Positions 8,961-16,888 are shown, counted from the first letter of the stretch. The stretch: DNA of 38,549 bases from an uncultured Verrucomicrobia subdivision 3 bacterium (GCA_903820285.1 CAIJGS010000357.1:1-38549); one strand, 5' to 3'. Notes: generated by a model not told the origin, from the letters alone. Made by a program: numbers and translations.

Positions 8961-9425
8961 CAATTTTCAAATGCCAATGGCCAATTTGACTTTAATGCGG
9001 TGATTTTTAACGAAACCACATCAATCCTTACCAAACCCAACGATTAGCCTATGAATGCCGAGGACATGAAGAAGCGGACCAAACAGTTTGCCTTGCGAAT
9101 TTTGAAACTCGCGGATTCACTGCCGCGTACGCCATCCGGCCGGACTTTGTCCGGGCAGGTCGTCCGGTCGGGCACCTCGGTGGCGGCGAATTACGGGTCC
9201 GCCGGCAAGGCCCGGTCAAAGGCCGAATTCATTTCCAAGTTGGGCATAGCCGAAGAAGAGGCGGACGAGACCCAACTCTGGCTGGAGTTAATCGTTGAAT
9301 CGGGTCAGGTCCCGGCCAAAAAACTGGACTCACTGTATAAGGAAGCCTGCGAACTAACCGCCATCATCGCCGCTTCGAGAATATCCGCGAGCCACAATAA
9401 ATTGGCCATTGGCAATCGTAAATTG
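8961..9425 (+). mobile_element. IVP-type cassette flanked by inverted repeats, inside an ABC operon
   Basis: The element begins with an inverted repeat at 8961-8987 and ends with its partner at 9399-9425. The arms match at 24 of 27 positions and share the core GCCAATGGCCAATTT. Between them is one gene, for a four-helix-bundle protein of the 23S-rRNA intervening-sequence type. The left arm starts 5 bp after the ATPase stop and the right arm ends 10 bp before the permease GTG, so the cassette fits exactly between two genes of one operon. In 23S rRNA, such intervening sequences have complementary ends; that this freestanding copy moved as a unit is my inference. Confidence 0.65.
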
Positions 9426-9428
9426 TAA
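9051..9428 (+). CDS. Four-helix-bundle protein (23S rRNA IVP family)
   Basis: The 125-residue protein matches the family encoded inside 23S rRNA intervening sequences and also found freestanding. Its hallmarks are RILKLADSLPRTPSGRTL, QVVRSGTSVAANYGSAGKARSKAEF, KLGIAEEEADETQLWLELI, and a C-terminal helix with EACELTAIIAASR. Crystal structures of family members are pentameric four-helix bundles; the biochemical role is unknown. The last residues (about KLAIGNRKL) are encoded by the right inverted repeat, so gene and repeat ends are physically merged. It is inserted between an ABC ATPase and its permease, with no functional link to transport that I can see. Confidence 0.9.
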   Translation: MNAEDMKKRTKQFALRILKLADSLPRTPSGRTLSGQVVRSGTSVAANYGSAGKARSKAEFISKLGIAEEEADETQLWLELIVESGQVPAKKLDSLYKEACELTAIIAASRISASHNKLAIGNRKL

Positions 9429-9435
9429 ATACCTT

Positions 9436-10581
9436 GTGACAATTCCGACGTTCATCCTCAAGAACGCCCTGCGCAACAAGCGCCGCGCCATCCTGTCCAT
9501 CTCCAGCGTGGCCGCCAGCTTGTTTTTGCTGGTGACGTTGCAGGTGGCGTTGCGCGAACTCACCCTGCCGCCGGAGAGCGCCGGGGCGGAGTTGCGCGTG
9601 GCTGTGCGGAACCGCATTTCCCTCACCAATCCGCTGCCCGTCCGCCAGCGCAGCCTCATCGAAAAAATCCCCGGCGTCGCCGCCATCACGCCCTTCACCT
9701 GGTTCGGCGGCAAATACAAGAACGAAGGCGGCATGACCTTCGCCCAGTTTGCCATCGACCCCAAAGCCCTCGGCACCGTCTTTGCCGAGGCCAAAATGGA
9801 CATGACCGGCTACCAGACCTTCGTGGCGAAAAAGGATTCCTGCGTCATCGGCAAGATCACCGCCGACAAGTATGACTTGAAGGTTGGCGACCGTTTTTCG
9901 CTCGATAGCACCGTCTATCCCGGTTCGCTCACCTTTGAAGTGGCCGGCATCTATTCCGGCACGCCCGATGACCGTAACATGCTCTTCCGCCAGGATTATC
10001 TCGACGACTCCATCGGCATGCCCGGCTACGTCGGCATGTGGTGGCTCAAGGTGACCTCGCCCGAGGCCATGCCCGGCGTCATTGCGACCGTGGAAAAGAG
10101 CTTTGCCAACAGCTCCGCCGAAGTGAAGGCCGAGAGCGAACGCGCCTTCCAGCTCGGCTTCATTTCCATGCTCGGTAACATCCGTATGCTCGTGGCCTCC
10201 ATCAGCACCGTGGTGGTGTTTACCCTCGTGCTCGTGGCCGCCAGCACCATGAGCATGTCCATCCGCGAACGCTTCCGCGAACTGGCCGTGCTCAAGGCCC
10301 TCGGTTTCCGCCGCCGCGAATTATTCGCCTTCATCCTTGCCGAAAGTTTCGGTCTCTCCGCCGCCGGCGCCGTGCTGGGCATTGGCACCGCGTATGTGCT
10401 CTACACGTATGGCAATATCAGCCAGATGACCCATGGTATTCTCATCTCGTTTGAAGTCACGCCGCGCATCATCGGCTTTGCCGCGCTGGTGGCGGCGCTG
10501 CTCGGCATCGTCTCGGCCATCGCCCCGTCCCTCGCCGTCACCCGCATGAGCGTGGTGCAAGGACTCAAAACATTGGACTAA
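9436..10581 (+). CDS. ABC transporter permease (FtsX/MacB type), first subunit
   Basis: This is an inner-membrane permease of about 381 residues. It has an N-terminal TM after FILKNALRNKRRAILSISS, a large periplasmic (MacB_PCD-like) domain, and a C-terminal FtsX domain of three TM helices. That domain holds RERFRELAVLKALGFRRRELF, the coupling-helix region typical of MacB-type permeases, and ends VTRMSVVQGLKTLD. The track ORF starts at a TTG (9409) inside the cassette's right inverted repeat. I prefer the GTG at 9436, outside the cassette, as the native start. It is 4 bp upstream of the second permease. Confidence 0.9.
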   Translation: MTIPTFILKNALRNKRRAILSISSVAASLFLLVTLQVALRELTLPPESAGAELRVAVRNRISLTNPLPVRQRSLIEKIPGVAAITPFTWFGGKYKNEGGMTFAQFAIDPKALGTVFAEAKMDMTGYQTFVAKKDSCVIGKITADKYDLKVGDRFSLDSTVYPGSLTFEVAGIYSGTPDDRNMLFRQDYLDDSIGMPGYVGMWWLKVTSPEAMPGVIATVEKSFANSSAEVKAESERAFQLGFISMLGNIRMLVASISTVVVFTLVLVAASTMSMSIRERFRELAVLKALGFRRRELFAFILAESFGLSAAGAVLGIGTAYVLYTYGNISQMTHGILISFEVTPRIIGFAALVAALLGIVSAIAPSLAVTRMSVVQGLKTLD

Positions 10582-10585
10582 CCTC

Positions 10586-11749
10586 ATGGCCCTGCCCATC
10601 ACCTACAACCTGCGCAACGTGATCATCCGCTGGCGGTCCACCCTGGCGACCATCATCGGTATCGCCCTGGTGGTGGCCGTGTTTGTGCTCGTCCAGGCGC
10701 TGGCGGTGGGCTTGGAAAAATCCGCCAGCAACACCGGCGACCCGCGCAACGTCATGATCGTCCGCAAAGGTTCTACCGCCGAATCCAGCAGCATGGTTTC
10801 CCTCGAACAATTTCAGACCCTCCATTACTGGCCGGAAATCGCCCGGGACGCCGCCGGCAAACCCATCGTGTCCGCCGATGTCCTCACCCTCATCAGCCAG
10901 CCGCGCATTGATGGCAAGGGTGAGGCCAACGTCTCCGTGCGCGGGCTCACCGCCATGGGCATGGAACTTCGCCCGCAAGTCACCCTCGTTTCCGGCCGCT
11001 GGTTTGCGCCCGGCAAACGCGAGGTGGCCGTCAGCTCCCGGCTCGCCCGGCGCTTCGCCAGCTTTCACATCGGCGATCAATTCCGCACCGCCGGCAACAC
11101 GTTCACCGTCGTCGGCGAATTCGACGGCGGCAACACCGCCTTCGATTCCGAAGTCTGGATGGACGCCGACGAAGCCCGCGCGATTTTCGACCGGCAGAGT
11201 TATTCCAGCGTGCTTGTGCGCGCCGTCAGCCCGGCGGCGGCGCTCGCCATCAGCGCCAAAATTGACACCGATAAACGCCTGCCCTTGCGCGCCGATTCCG
11301 AGGTGAAATATTACAGCGAACAAACCTCCACCGCGCTGCCCATCAAAATCCTCGGCAACTTCCTCGCCACCGCCATGTCCATCGGCGCCGTGTTTGCCGC
11401 CATGAACACCATGTACGCCAGCGTCGGCGCGCGCACCCGTGAAATCGGCACCCTGCGCGTGCTCGGCTTCCGCCGCCGCACCATCCTCGCCGGCTTCATC
11501 CTCGAAGGCGCCTTGCTCGCCGCCATCGGCGGCGTCCTCGGCTGCCTCCTGTCGTTGCCCCTGCACGGCTATTCCACCGGCACCATGAGTTTCAACACCT
11601 TTAGCGAAACCGTTTTTCAATTCCGCATCACCCCCTGGCTCGCCTGCAAAGGCATCCTCTTCGCCATCACTGTCGGCATCCTCGGCAGCCTCCTCCCCGC
11701 CATCCGTGCCGCCCGTTTGCCGGTGATTGCCTCGCTGAAATCCGTCTGA
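10586..11749 (+). CDS. ABC transporter permease (FtsX/MacB type), second subunit
   Basis: A second FtsX-like permease (387 residues) with the same topology: N-terminal TM (STLATIIGIALVVAVFVLVQALAVG), a periplasmic MacB_PCD-like domain, then three C-terminal TM helices around ARTREIGTLRVLGFRRRTILAGFILEG. It ends AIRAARLPVIASLKSV. Its start follows the first permease's stop after 4 bp, so they are coupled and probably form a heterodimer with the upstream ATPase. No substrate can be assigned, and the missing membrane-fusion partner argues against a classic MacAB-TolC efflux pump. Confidence 0.92.
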   Translation: MALPITYNLRNVIIRWRSTLATIIGIALVVAVFVLVQALAVGLEKSASNTGDPRNVMIVRKGSTAESSSMVSLEQFQTLHYWPEIARDAAGKPIVSADVLTLISQPRIDGKGEANVSVRGLTAMGMELRPQVTLVSGRWFAPGKREVAVSSRLARRFASFHIGDQFRTAGNTFTVVGEFDGGNTAFDSEVWMDADEARAIFDRQSYSSVLVRAVSPAAALAISAKIDTDKRLPLRADSEVKYYSEQTSTALPIKILGNFLATAMSIGAVFAAMNTMYASVGARTREIGTLRVLGFRRRTILAGFILEGALLAAIGGVLGCLLSLPLHGYSTGTMSFNTFSETVFQFRITPWLACKGILFAITVGILGSLLPAIRAARLPVIASLKSV

Positions 11750-11756
11750 ACCGGAG

Positions 11757-11776
11757 CGCGGAGCATCCGCTCCGCG
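11757..11776 (+). terminator. Hairpin just after the ABC operon
   Basis: A stem CGCGGAGC (11757-11764) / GCTCCGCG (11769-11776) with a 4-nt loop begins 7 bp after the permease stop. Only AATTT follows, so it is a weak intrinsic terminator or an RNA 3'-end stabiliser. Confidence 0.45.
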
Positions 11777-11888
11777 AATTTCGGTCAAATGAGTTCCAGC
11801 GTCACGCTGATTATAGCCAGGGCTGGTAATAAGGAGAAAATTGCTGGGGTGGCTCTCAGAACAATCCTCCGACAAATGCTTATTTCGA

Positions 11889-12107
11889 GGGCTGAAGGCC
11901 CGCAAGGTTATAGCCCAGGCAGTAGCGAGTCTGCGAGCGGAGGCCTGGGTAAATTCCATTAGATTATTCGCCGGCCTGTAGGGCCGGCACCACGTCAATG
12001 CACACCGGTGTTCCGGCCCGTCAGGCCGGGAAATACGTTGTGACGGTTGTCCCAGGGCTTGCGCTGCGCGCTTTACCCTGGGCTATAACCTTGCGGGCCT
12101 TCAGCCC
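11889..12107. repeat. Nested palindromic repeat, copy 2 (complete)
   Basis: The 219-bp element has perfect 28-bp terminal inverted repeats (11889-11916 and 12080-12107; core CAAGGTTATAGCCC). Four hairpins can be drawn inside: CCCAGGC...GCCTGGG, GCCGGCC-TGTAG-GGCCGGC, CCGGCC...GGCCGG, and CCCAGGG...CCCTGGG. The folded form would be a long stem closing a multi-branched loop. There is no gene inside; the ORFs crossing it (10565-11998 minus and 11998-12228 plus) read the repeat into [13 protein letters not shown]-like pseudo-peptides. It lies in the 945-bp gene-free gap after the ABC operon. Confidence 0.88.
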
Positions 12108-12244
12108 TCCTAAGACGGACGCTGTCAAAACCACGCACAGCAAGGTATCTAGCCAACAACCCCGGCGAACCGTCCCCGCCGGTTGCCTTGAGAAAATTGC
12201 ATGGCTGACTTTTACCTTAATCCTTTAACAAACGCAGATTCCGA

Positions 12245-12516
12245 GGGCTGAAAGCCCGCCAGGTTATAGCCCAGGCAGGAGCGAGTCCCCGAGCGGAGGC
12301 CTGGGTAAATTCCATTAGATTATTCGCCGGCCTGTAGGGCCGGTACCGAATTAATGCCTAATCCATTTCAAACTACCATGAACCCATTCAGTTTGGTGGT
12401 CGTCTGCAAAGACCCGGCGGGCCGTCCCGACAGGCCGGGAGACACATTATTATGGCTATCCCAAGGCTTGCGCTGCGCGCTTCACCCTAGGCTATCGCAT
12501 GACGGGCCTTCAGCCC
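12245..12516. repeat. Nested palindromic repeat, copy 3 (right arm decayed)
   Basis: This copy has the same orientation as copy 2. Its left arm (12245-12272) and following ~75 bp closely match copy 2, including GAGCGGAGGCCTGGGTAAATTC and the GCCGGCCTGTAGGGCCGG hairpin. The right arm (12489-12516) is only partly complementary: GGCTATCGCATGACGGGCC replaces GGCTATAACCTTGCGGGCC. It looks like an older, drifting copy. The rest of the gap (12108-12244 and 12517-12694) shows no gene; the 114-residue ORF at 12354-12698 merely translates the repeat. Confidence 0.8.
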
Positions 12517-12694
12517 TAAATCAATCAACGCTCCCGCATTTCTCACTTGCTTCCCCGTGCCCGCCGTCACAAATTCCTTGTCAGCAGATGATTGAGCAAT
12601 GCCAACATATCAATCTGGCCAAGGTCACGGAGATGACTCCAGCGCAACACGCCGCGAGTCTACGGTGGCCCAGCTTTCTTACCCCGTCGTTCGC

Positions 12695-12913
12695 ATGAGC
12701 ACAAAGTTGGCATTGACCCATATCTGCGTTGCCGGAACGTTATCCGCGTTTGTGCCGATACTCGCTGCCTTCGCGACCTTGGGTTTGCTGACCTACGCCG
12801 CCCGCCGTGAGCAGACAACCAAAGCCAAATCTGAGCGAGTTTCTCCGACAGCGGCAGCGTTGGTTTTTTGCGGCATTGGACTTTGGGTTGCCTTCTGTTT
12901 TACCGAGTTCTGA
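12695..12913 (+). CDS. Small two-TM membrane protein, unknown
   Basis: The track ORF starts at 12599, but the ATG at 12695 removes a low-complexity repeat-derived leader and gives a coherent 72-residue protein. It has two hydrophobic segments (LSAFVPILAAFATLGLLTYAA and AAALVFCGIGLWVAFCF) joined by a charged loop (RREQTTKAKSERVS). I do not recognise it. The next gene begins 7 bp after its stop, which supports a real transcription unit. Confidence 0.5.
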   Translation: MSTKLALTHICVAGTLSAFVPILAAFATLGLLTYAARREQTTKAKSERVSPTAAALVFCGIGLWVAFCFTEF

Positions 12914-12920
12914 TTCACAT

Positions 12921-13268
12921 ATGACCCCGCCAAACGAACACACCAAAAACTGCTTTGACACCTTGCTGGCCGCGACGGTCGCCGATGATTTTGACCAATT
13001 CATTTCCGTGGGCGATGAACGGTTTAAAACATCTCTTAAGCCCGAGACGTTTCATCGGGTGAGCCAGGGACTCGCGCCCCGGCTGCAAAAAGGAGTCACC
13101 CCGACCTTTCTCGGCGAGTTGCGCCAAAGTGGTTTCCTTGCTTCCCTGTGGCGGCTGCGGTTTGACGACGGCGGCGATGACCTGCTATTTCGCATGGCCA
13201 TGGCCGATGGCAAAGTCGTCGGCGCACTGGTCACCCCTACCTTTGGCTGGTATGACCGTGCCGCCTGA
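12921..13268 (+). CDS. Hypothetical protein, DUF3887-like
   Basis: I take the ATG at 12921 rather than the track start at 12807, because the upstream part overlaps the preceding gene and lacks conserved character. The 115-residue product alternates helix and strand (DTLLAATVADDFDQFISVGDERFKTSL..., FLGELRQSGFLASLWRLRFDDGGDDLLFRMAMADGKVVGALV). This is the shape of small cystatin/NTF2-like accessory domains such as DUF3887; the assignment is tentative. It has no signal peptide or TM. It lies between a small membrane protein and a VOC protein. Confidence 0.6.
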   Translation: MTPPNEHTKNCFDTLLAATVADDFDQFISVGDERFKTSLKPETFHRVSQGLAPRLQKGVTPTFLGELRQSGFLASLWRLRFDDGGDDLLFRMAMADGKVVGALVTPTFGWYDRAA

Positions 13269-13340
13269 TTCGCCAGTACCAAAGTATGTTCCGTTCCCCC
13301 GCAGCAACCGGGCGGCTTGTCGAAAACTGACTTTAATTCT

Positions 13341-13787
13341 ATGAATCAACAAACCATCACCTCCTCGGTGGTCTATGACGATGCCGAGGCGGGGATCAAG
13401 TGGCTGACCGAGGTTCTCGGCCTGACGAGAAAATCGTTGTATCAGACGCCGGCTGGGACGGTCGCCTTTGCCGAACTGGTGTGGCGCACGGGCATTGTGT
13501 TCGTTTCCAGCCGGCCGCCGGCGGATGATCCATGGTCCCGGGTGGGCGTGGCCTGCATCGCGCTGGTGGCGGCGGATGCCAAGTCGGCTGGCGAGCACTA
13601 CGAGCGCGTCCGCGTGGCTGGAGCGGATATCGTACGCGCCCTGCACGTGGCACGCACTCCAGCCTTTCCCGAGGGGAGTACGCAGTTTGATGTGCGCGAC
13701 CCGGAAGGCAATCTCTGGACCGTGGGAACGTTCCAGCCGACTTATCGCCATCGCCATGAAGGGCCGCCTTCCGCACGTTTTGCTTGA
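13341..13787 (+). CDS. VOC superfamily protein (glyoxalase/bleomycin-resistance fold)
   Basis: The 148-residue protein has paired beta-alpha-beta-beta-beta units: SSVVYDDAEAGIKWLTEVLGL in the N-terminal half, and EHYERVRVAGADIV plus FDVRDPEGNLWTVGTFQP in the C-terminal half. The D-P-E-G-N-L-W motif is characteristic of VOC proteins. The canonical N-terminal metal-ligand histidine is not obvious, so catalytic activity is uncertain; it may be a binding protein. The ATG at 13341 is preferred to the track TTG at 13317. It precedes the M13 peptidase by 37 bp. Confidence 0.85.
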   Translation: MNQQTITSSVVYDDAEAGIKWLTEVLGLTRKSLYQTPAGTVAFAELVWRTGIVFVSSRPPADDPWSRVGVACIALVAADAKSAGEHYERVRVAGADIVRALHVARTPAFPEGSTQFDVRDPEGNLWTVGTFQPTYRHRHEGPPSARFA

Positions 13788-13824
13788 CCTTATCCGCAGC
13801 TAATCATTCAATAAGCCTTAATAT

Positions 13825-15876
13825 ATGGAGTTGACCAAATACTTTTCCCTGGGTGTCGCCACCTTGGCTCTGGGCGGAACCGTCCTGGCCGGAGCTGCCA
13901 AATCCACCGGCGAACCCAAGATTCCCGCTTTTTCCGTTGGGTACATGGACCGGACGGTGAGTCCCGCCACCAATTTCTATTTGTATGCCAATGGCACCTG
14001 GGTGAAGAACAATCCCATTCCGGCGGACAAGTCGCGCTGGGGCAGTTTTGTGGAACTGTACGAACTGAACGCCTTCCGCATCCATCAGATTCTGGAGGAT
14101 GCCGCCGCGAACGAGGATGCCGCCCCGGGCACGCCCTTGCGTGAGGTGGGGGATTTTTATGCCTCCGCCATGAATACCAATGCCATTGAAGCATTGCAGT
14201 TCAAACCCATCGAAGGCGATTTGCAGCGCGTGGCCGACCTCCAATCTCCGGCTGCCCTGCTGGCGCTGATCGCGGACTTTCATCAACATGGCCGCGGGAC
14301 ACTGTTCACCAGCGGCGTGGGTCCGGATGACAAGGACAGCTCCACGTACGTCTTTCAACTCGGTCAGGGCGGGCTCTCGCTGCCGGACCGGGATTACTAT
14401 CTGAAACCGGCTTTCGCCACCCAACGCACCGCTTATTTGGCGCATGTGCTGAAGATGTTCATTCTTCTGGGTGAACCGGCGGCCCAGGCTTCCAAGGATG
14501 CCGCCACTGTGCTCGCGCTGGAAACCGACATTGCCAAGGCCAGCCGTTCCCGCGTGGACCTGCGGGACCCGGACAAGAATTACAACAAGATCACCGTTAC
14601 CGATCTCGCGGCGCGCAATCCGGGCCTCGGCTGGCCGGATTATCTGAAGGGTCGCGGCGTACCCGGTGTGACCTCTGTGATTGTGGGGCAGCCTGAATTC
14701 TTCGACGCGCTCGAGAAGCAGCTGAAAGACCACACCCTGGACGAATGGAAGACCTATTTGCGCTGGCACATTCTGCATGGCGCCGCCACCGCCCTGCACC
14801 ACGAGGTGGAAGTCGAAAACTTCAATTTCTTTGGCCATGTGCTCAGCGGCCAGCCCGAGCAGGAACCCCGCTGGAAGCGCGCCTACCGGGCTGTGGACGG
14901 CACCGTGGGTGAAGCCCTGGGCCAGCTCTACGTGGAACAGTATTTTCCGCTCGCCGCCCGCAACCGCATGGCCGAGCTCGTGGAAAATCTGAAGGTGGTC
15001 TACCACGACCATCTGGCCCGCCTGGATTGGATGACGGATGCGACCCGCGCCAAGGCGCTGGCCAAGTTTGCGCGCTTCACGACCAAGATCGGCTGCCCGG
15101 ACAAGTTCCGCGATTATTCCTCCATCCGCATTGACCGGGATGATTATTTCGGCAACCTCCTGCGGGCCGCCCAGTTTGAGGAAAACCGCCAGACCGCCCG
15201 CGTGGGCAAACCGGTGGACAAGACGGAATGGCACATGACGCCGCCGACCATCAACGCCTACTTCAATCCGCTCCAGAACGAAATCGTCTTCCCGGCGGGC
15301 ATCCTCCAGCCGCCGTTCTTTGATGTGACCATGGATGACGCCGTGAATTACGGCGCCATTGGCGTCGTGATCGGCCACGAGATCACCCACGGCTACGACG
15401 ACGAAGGTCGCAAGTATGATGCCGACGGCAATCTGAACGGCTGGTGGACCGATGCCGATGCCAAGCAGTTTGAGGATCGGGCCCAGAAAATTGTGGATGA
15501 GTACAACGCCTTCGAGCCGCTGCCCGGCCTGCATGTGAACGGCAAGCTGACGCTCGGCGAAAACATCGCCGACCTCGGTGGCATCAGCATCGCCTACGAC
15601 GCCTTGGAACGGACGCTGGCGAAGCACCCGGCACAGCGGAAGTTAATCGACGGATTCACGCCTGAGCAACGCTTCTTCCTGTCCTTCGCCCAAGTCTGGC
15701 GCACCAACGCCCGCGAGGCTGAAGTCCGCCGCCTGGTCACCGTGGATCCGCATTCACCCGGCCAGTTCCGCTCCGTGGGACCGATCCAAAATTACCAGGA
15801 ATTTTACGACGCCTTCGGCATCAAAACCGGCGCGCCGATGTGGCGCGCGCCCGAATTGCGCGCGCAGATCTGGTGA
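13825..15876 (+). CDS. Exported M13 family metallopeptidase (neprilysin/PepO-like)
   Basis: This zinc endopeptidase cleaves oligopeptides outside the cytoplasm. It has a signal peptide (hydrophobic YFSLGVATLALGGTVLAGAA), a PRYDGxF-like helical N-lobe beginning at PATNFYLYANGTWV, the substrate-binding NAYFNP (from 477), the zinc motif HEITH (518-522), the third ligand Glu579 in ENIADLGG, and a typical C-terminal end (RAPELRAQIW). The length of 683 is usual for bacterial M13 enzymes. No lipobox cysteine is evident, so it is probably periplasmic or secreted. It is the last gene of this run and is followed by a short repeat-like ACCACGAATGGACACTAA stretch. Confidence 0.95.
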   Translation: MELTKYFSLGVATLALGGTVLAGAAKSTGEPKIPAFSVGYMDRTVSPATNFYLYANGTWVKNNPIPADKSRWGSFVELYELNAFRIHQILEDAAANEDAAPGTPLREVGDFYASAMNTNAIEALQFKPIEGDLQRVADLQSPAALLALIADFHQHGRGTLFTSGVGPDDKDSSTYVFQLGQGGLSLPDRDYYLKPAFATQRTAYLAHVLKMFILLGEPAAQASKDAATVLALETDIAKASRSRVDLRDPDKNYNKITVTDLAARNPGLGWPDYLKGRGVPGVTSVIVGQPEFFDALEKQLKDHTLDEWKTYLRWHILHGAATALHHEVEVENFNFFGHVLSGQPEQEPRWKRAYRAVDGTVGEALGQLYVEQYFPLAARNRMAELVENLKVVYHDHLARLDWMTDATRAKALAKFARFTTKIGCPDKFRDYSSIRIDRDDYFGNLLRAAQFEENRQTARVGKPVDKTEWHMTPPTINAYFNPLQNEIVFPAGILQPPFFDVTMDDAVNYGAIGVVIGHEITHGYDDEGRKYDADGNLNGWWTDADAKQFEDRAQKIVDEYNAFEPLPGLHVNGKLTLGENIADLGGISIAYDALERTLAKHPAQRKLIDGFTPEQRFFLSFAQVWRTNAREAEVRRLVTVDPHSPGQFRSVGPIQNYQEFYDAFGIKTGAPMWRAPELRAQIW

Positions 15877-16009
15877 GCGGGGAGGGTTAACCACGAATGG
15901 ACACTAAGGGACGCTAATGAGGTGCGCCCCGAAGGGCAGCTCAAAGTTGCGATTTTATTGAGTTCGTGCTTTTCAGCGAGCGTTCGTAAATCGATCGCAT
16001 GTGGCGATT

Positions 16010-16609
16010 TTAGCTTTCGATCTGTTTCTCAATCGCATAGCGGCTGGGGTATGGCCACGTCGGATCGAAGCTTGGGTTCCAAACGGCGAACGGTCCGTCA
16101 TTCGTGCCGGAAAACCGGTCTTCCGGGCATTCTCCAGCGATGGTAAACACATGCCGTTTTCCGGCATAGAAATCCTTGTCGGCCTCCAGGTAGCCGACCT
16201 CGCCAGCCAGTGAGCCAGTTTCGCCCTGCCAATTGGAATTTTGCCAGAACTGGGAGTGGAACAGCCAACCTGATACGCCAATGAGCGCGACTGACAGGCT
16301 GGCGATAATCAGTTTCAGAATTTTTGGGCTGTCATTGCGGACCAGCCAACGGATGAAGGTGATGCCGACGAGAAAAATAAGCCACCAATGGAACAGGCAA
16401 GCCGGTATGCACAAAATTTCAGCACAACTTCGCGGCAAGTAAGCTTCCGGCAATAAATGAAACCACAAGCCGGACCATCCCAAGAAATTCAGCGGGGAGC
16501 CAAATTGTGTCACCTCGCCGAAAGTGCGGATGGTTGCAAAAAATACGACCTCGGCCACTACACTAAGGATGAGCGCGAGGAGCAGGGAGTTTAGTTTGAA
16601 GAGGCGCAT
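16010..16609 (-). CDS. Multi-pass membrane protein of unknown function
   Basis: The 199-residue protein has three to four hydrophobic segments (LLLALILSVVAEVVFFATI, CIPACLFHWWLIFLVGITFI, ILKLIIASLSVALIGVSGWLF), then a polar C-terminal domain of about 70 residues (GKRHVFTIAGECPEDRF...) that is probably outside the membrane. I do not recognise it. Its ATG lies 9 bp after the toxin stop on the same strand, so it may be co-transcribed with the toxin-antitoxin pair. Confidence 0.65.
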   Translation of the reverse strand: MRLFKLNSLLLALILSVVAEVVFFATIRTFGEVTQFGSPLNFLGWSGLWFHLLPEAYLPRSCAEILCIPACLFHWWLIFLVGITFIRWLVRNDSPKILKLIIASLSVALIGVSGWLFHSQFWQNSNWQGETGSLAGEVGYLEADKDFYAGKRHVFTIAGECPEDRFSGTNDGPFAVWNPSFDPTWPYPSRYAIEKQIES

Positions 16610-16618
16610 GGGAGCATT

Positions 16619-16888
16619 TCATGCGGGGAACTGGCGGTCAAATTCTTGGTGGCTTCCAATCCAGATCCAGACCCAGACATCGCCGTCCAGTCGCTGCGCG
16701 ACGGCGCGGTAATCCCGGGTGACGCGTACTGACCAGAAACGCGGATCACACCGCAAGCGCTCCAATTGCAAAGATGGATGAGCGGAATTTTGTAGAAACT
16801 TCCCATAGGCCCCACGAGCAGCCTGCCGGATGCTGGGCGGCAACGCCCGATAGGCTTTCCAAAAACAGGCCGTGCCCAGCGACTTCAC
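16619..16888 (-). CDS. RelE/ParE-like toxin
   Basis: The 89-residue protein resembles the RelE/ParE-superfamily toxins often annotated as plasmid stabilisation proteins: helix AYRALPPSIRQAARGAYGKF, then NSAHPSLQLERL, WSVRVTRDYRAVAQR, and VWVWIWIGSHQEFDR as the final strands. In RelE homologues Arg and Tyr of this kind act on mRNA; ParE members act on gyrase, and sequence alone does not separate the two. It starts with GTG that overlaps the antitoxin stop (GTGA), which is standard for such modules. Confidence 0.8.
   Translation of the reverse strand: MKSLGTACFWKAYRALPPSIRQAARGAYGKFLQNSAHPSLQLERLRCDPRFWSVRVTRDYRAVAQRLDGDVWVWIWIGSHQEFDRQFPA

Noticed and set aside
10565-11998. 477-residue ORF on the minus strand
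   Set aside because: It is the shadow of the second permease (strong FtsX-family coding on plus), it is low-complexity Gly/Asp/His/Ala-rich, and its upstream end reads through palindromic repeat copy 2.
12354-12698. 114-residue ORF across palindromic copy 3
   Set aside because: Translation of repeat DNA; no conserved sequence, and the downstream coherent ORF starts at 12695.
13804-15627. 607-residue ORF on the minus strand
   Set aside because: Antisense to the M13 metallopeptidase with its HEITH motif; no motif of its own.
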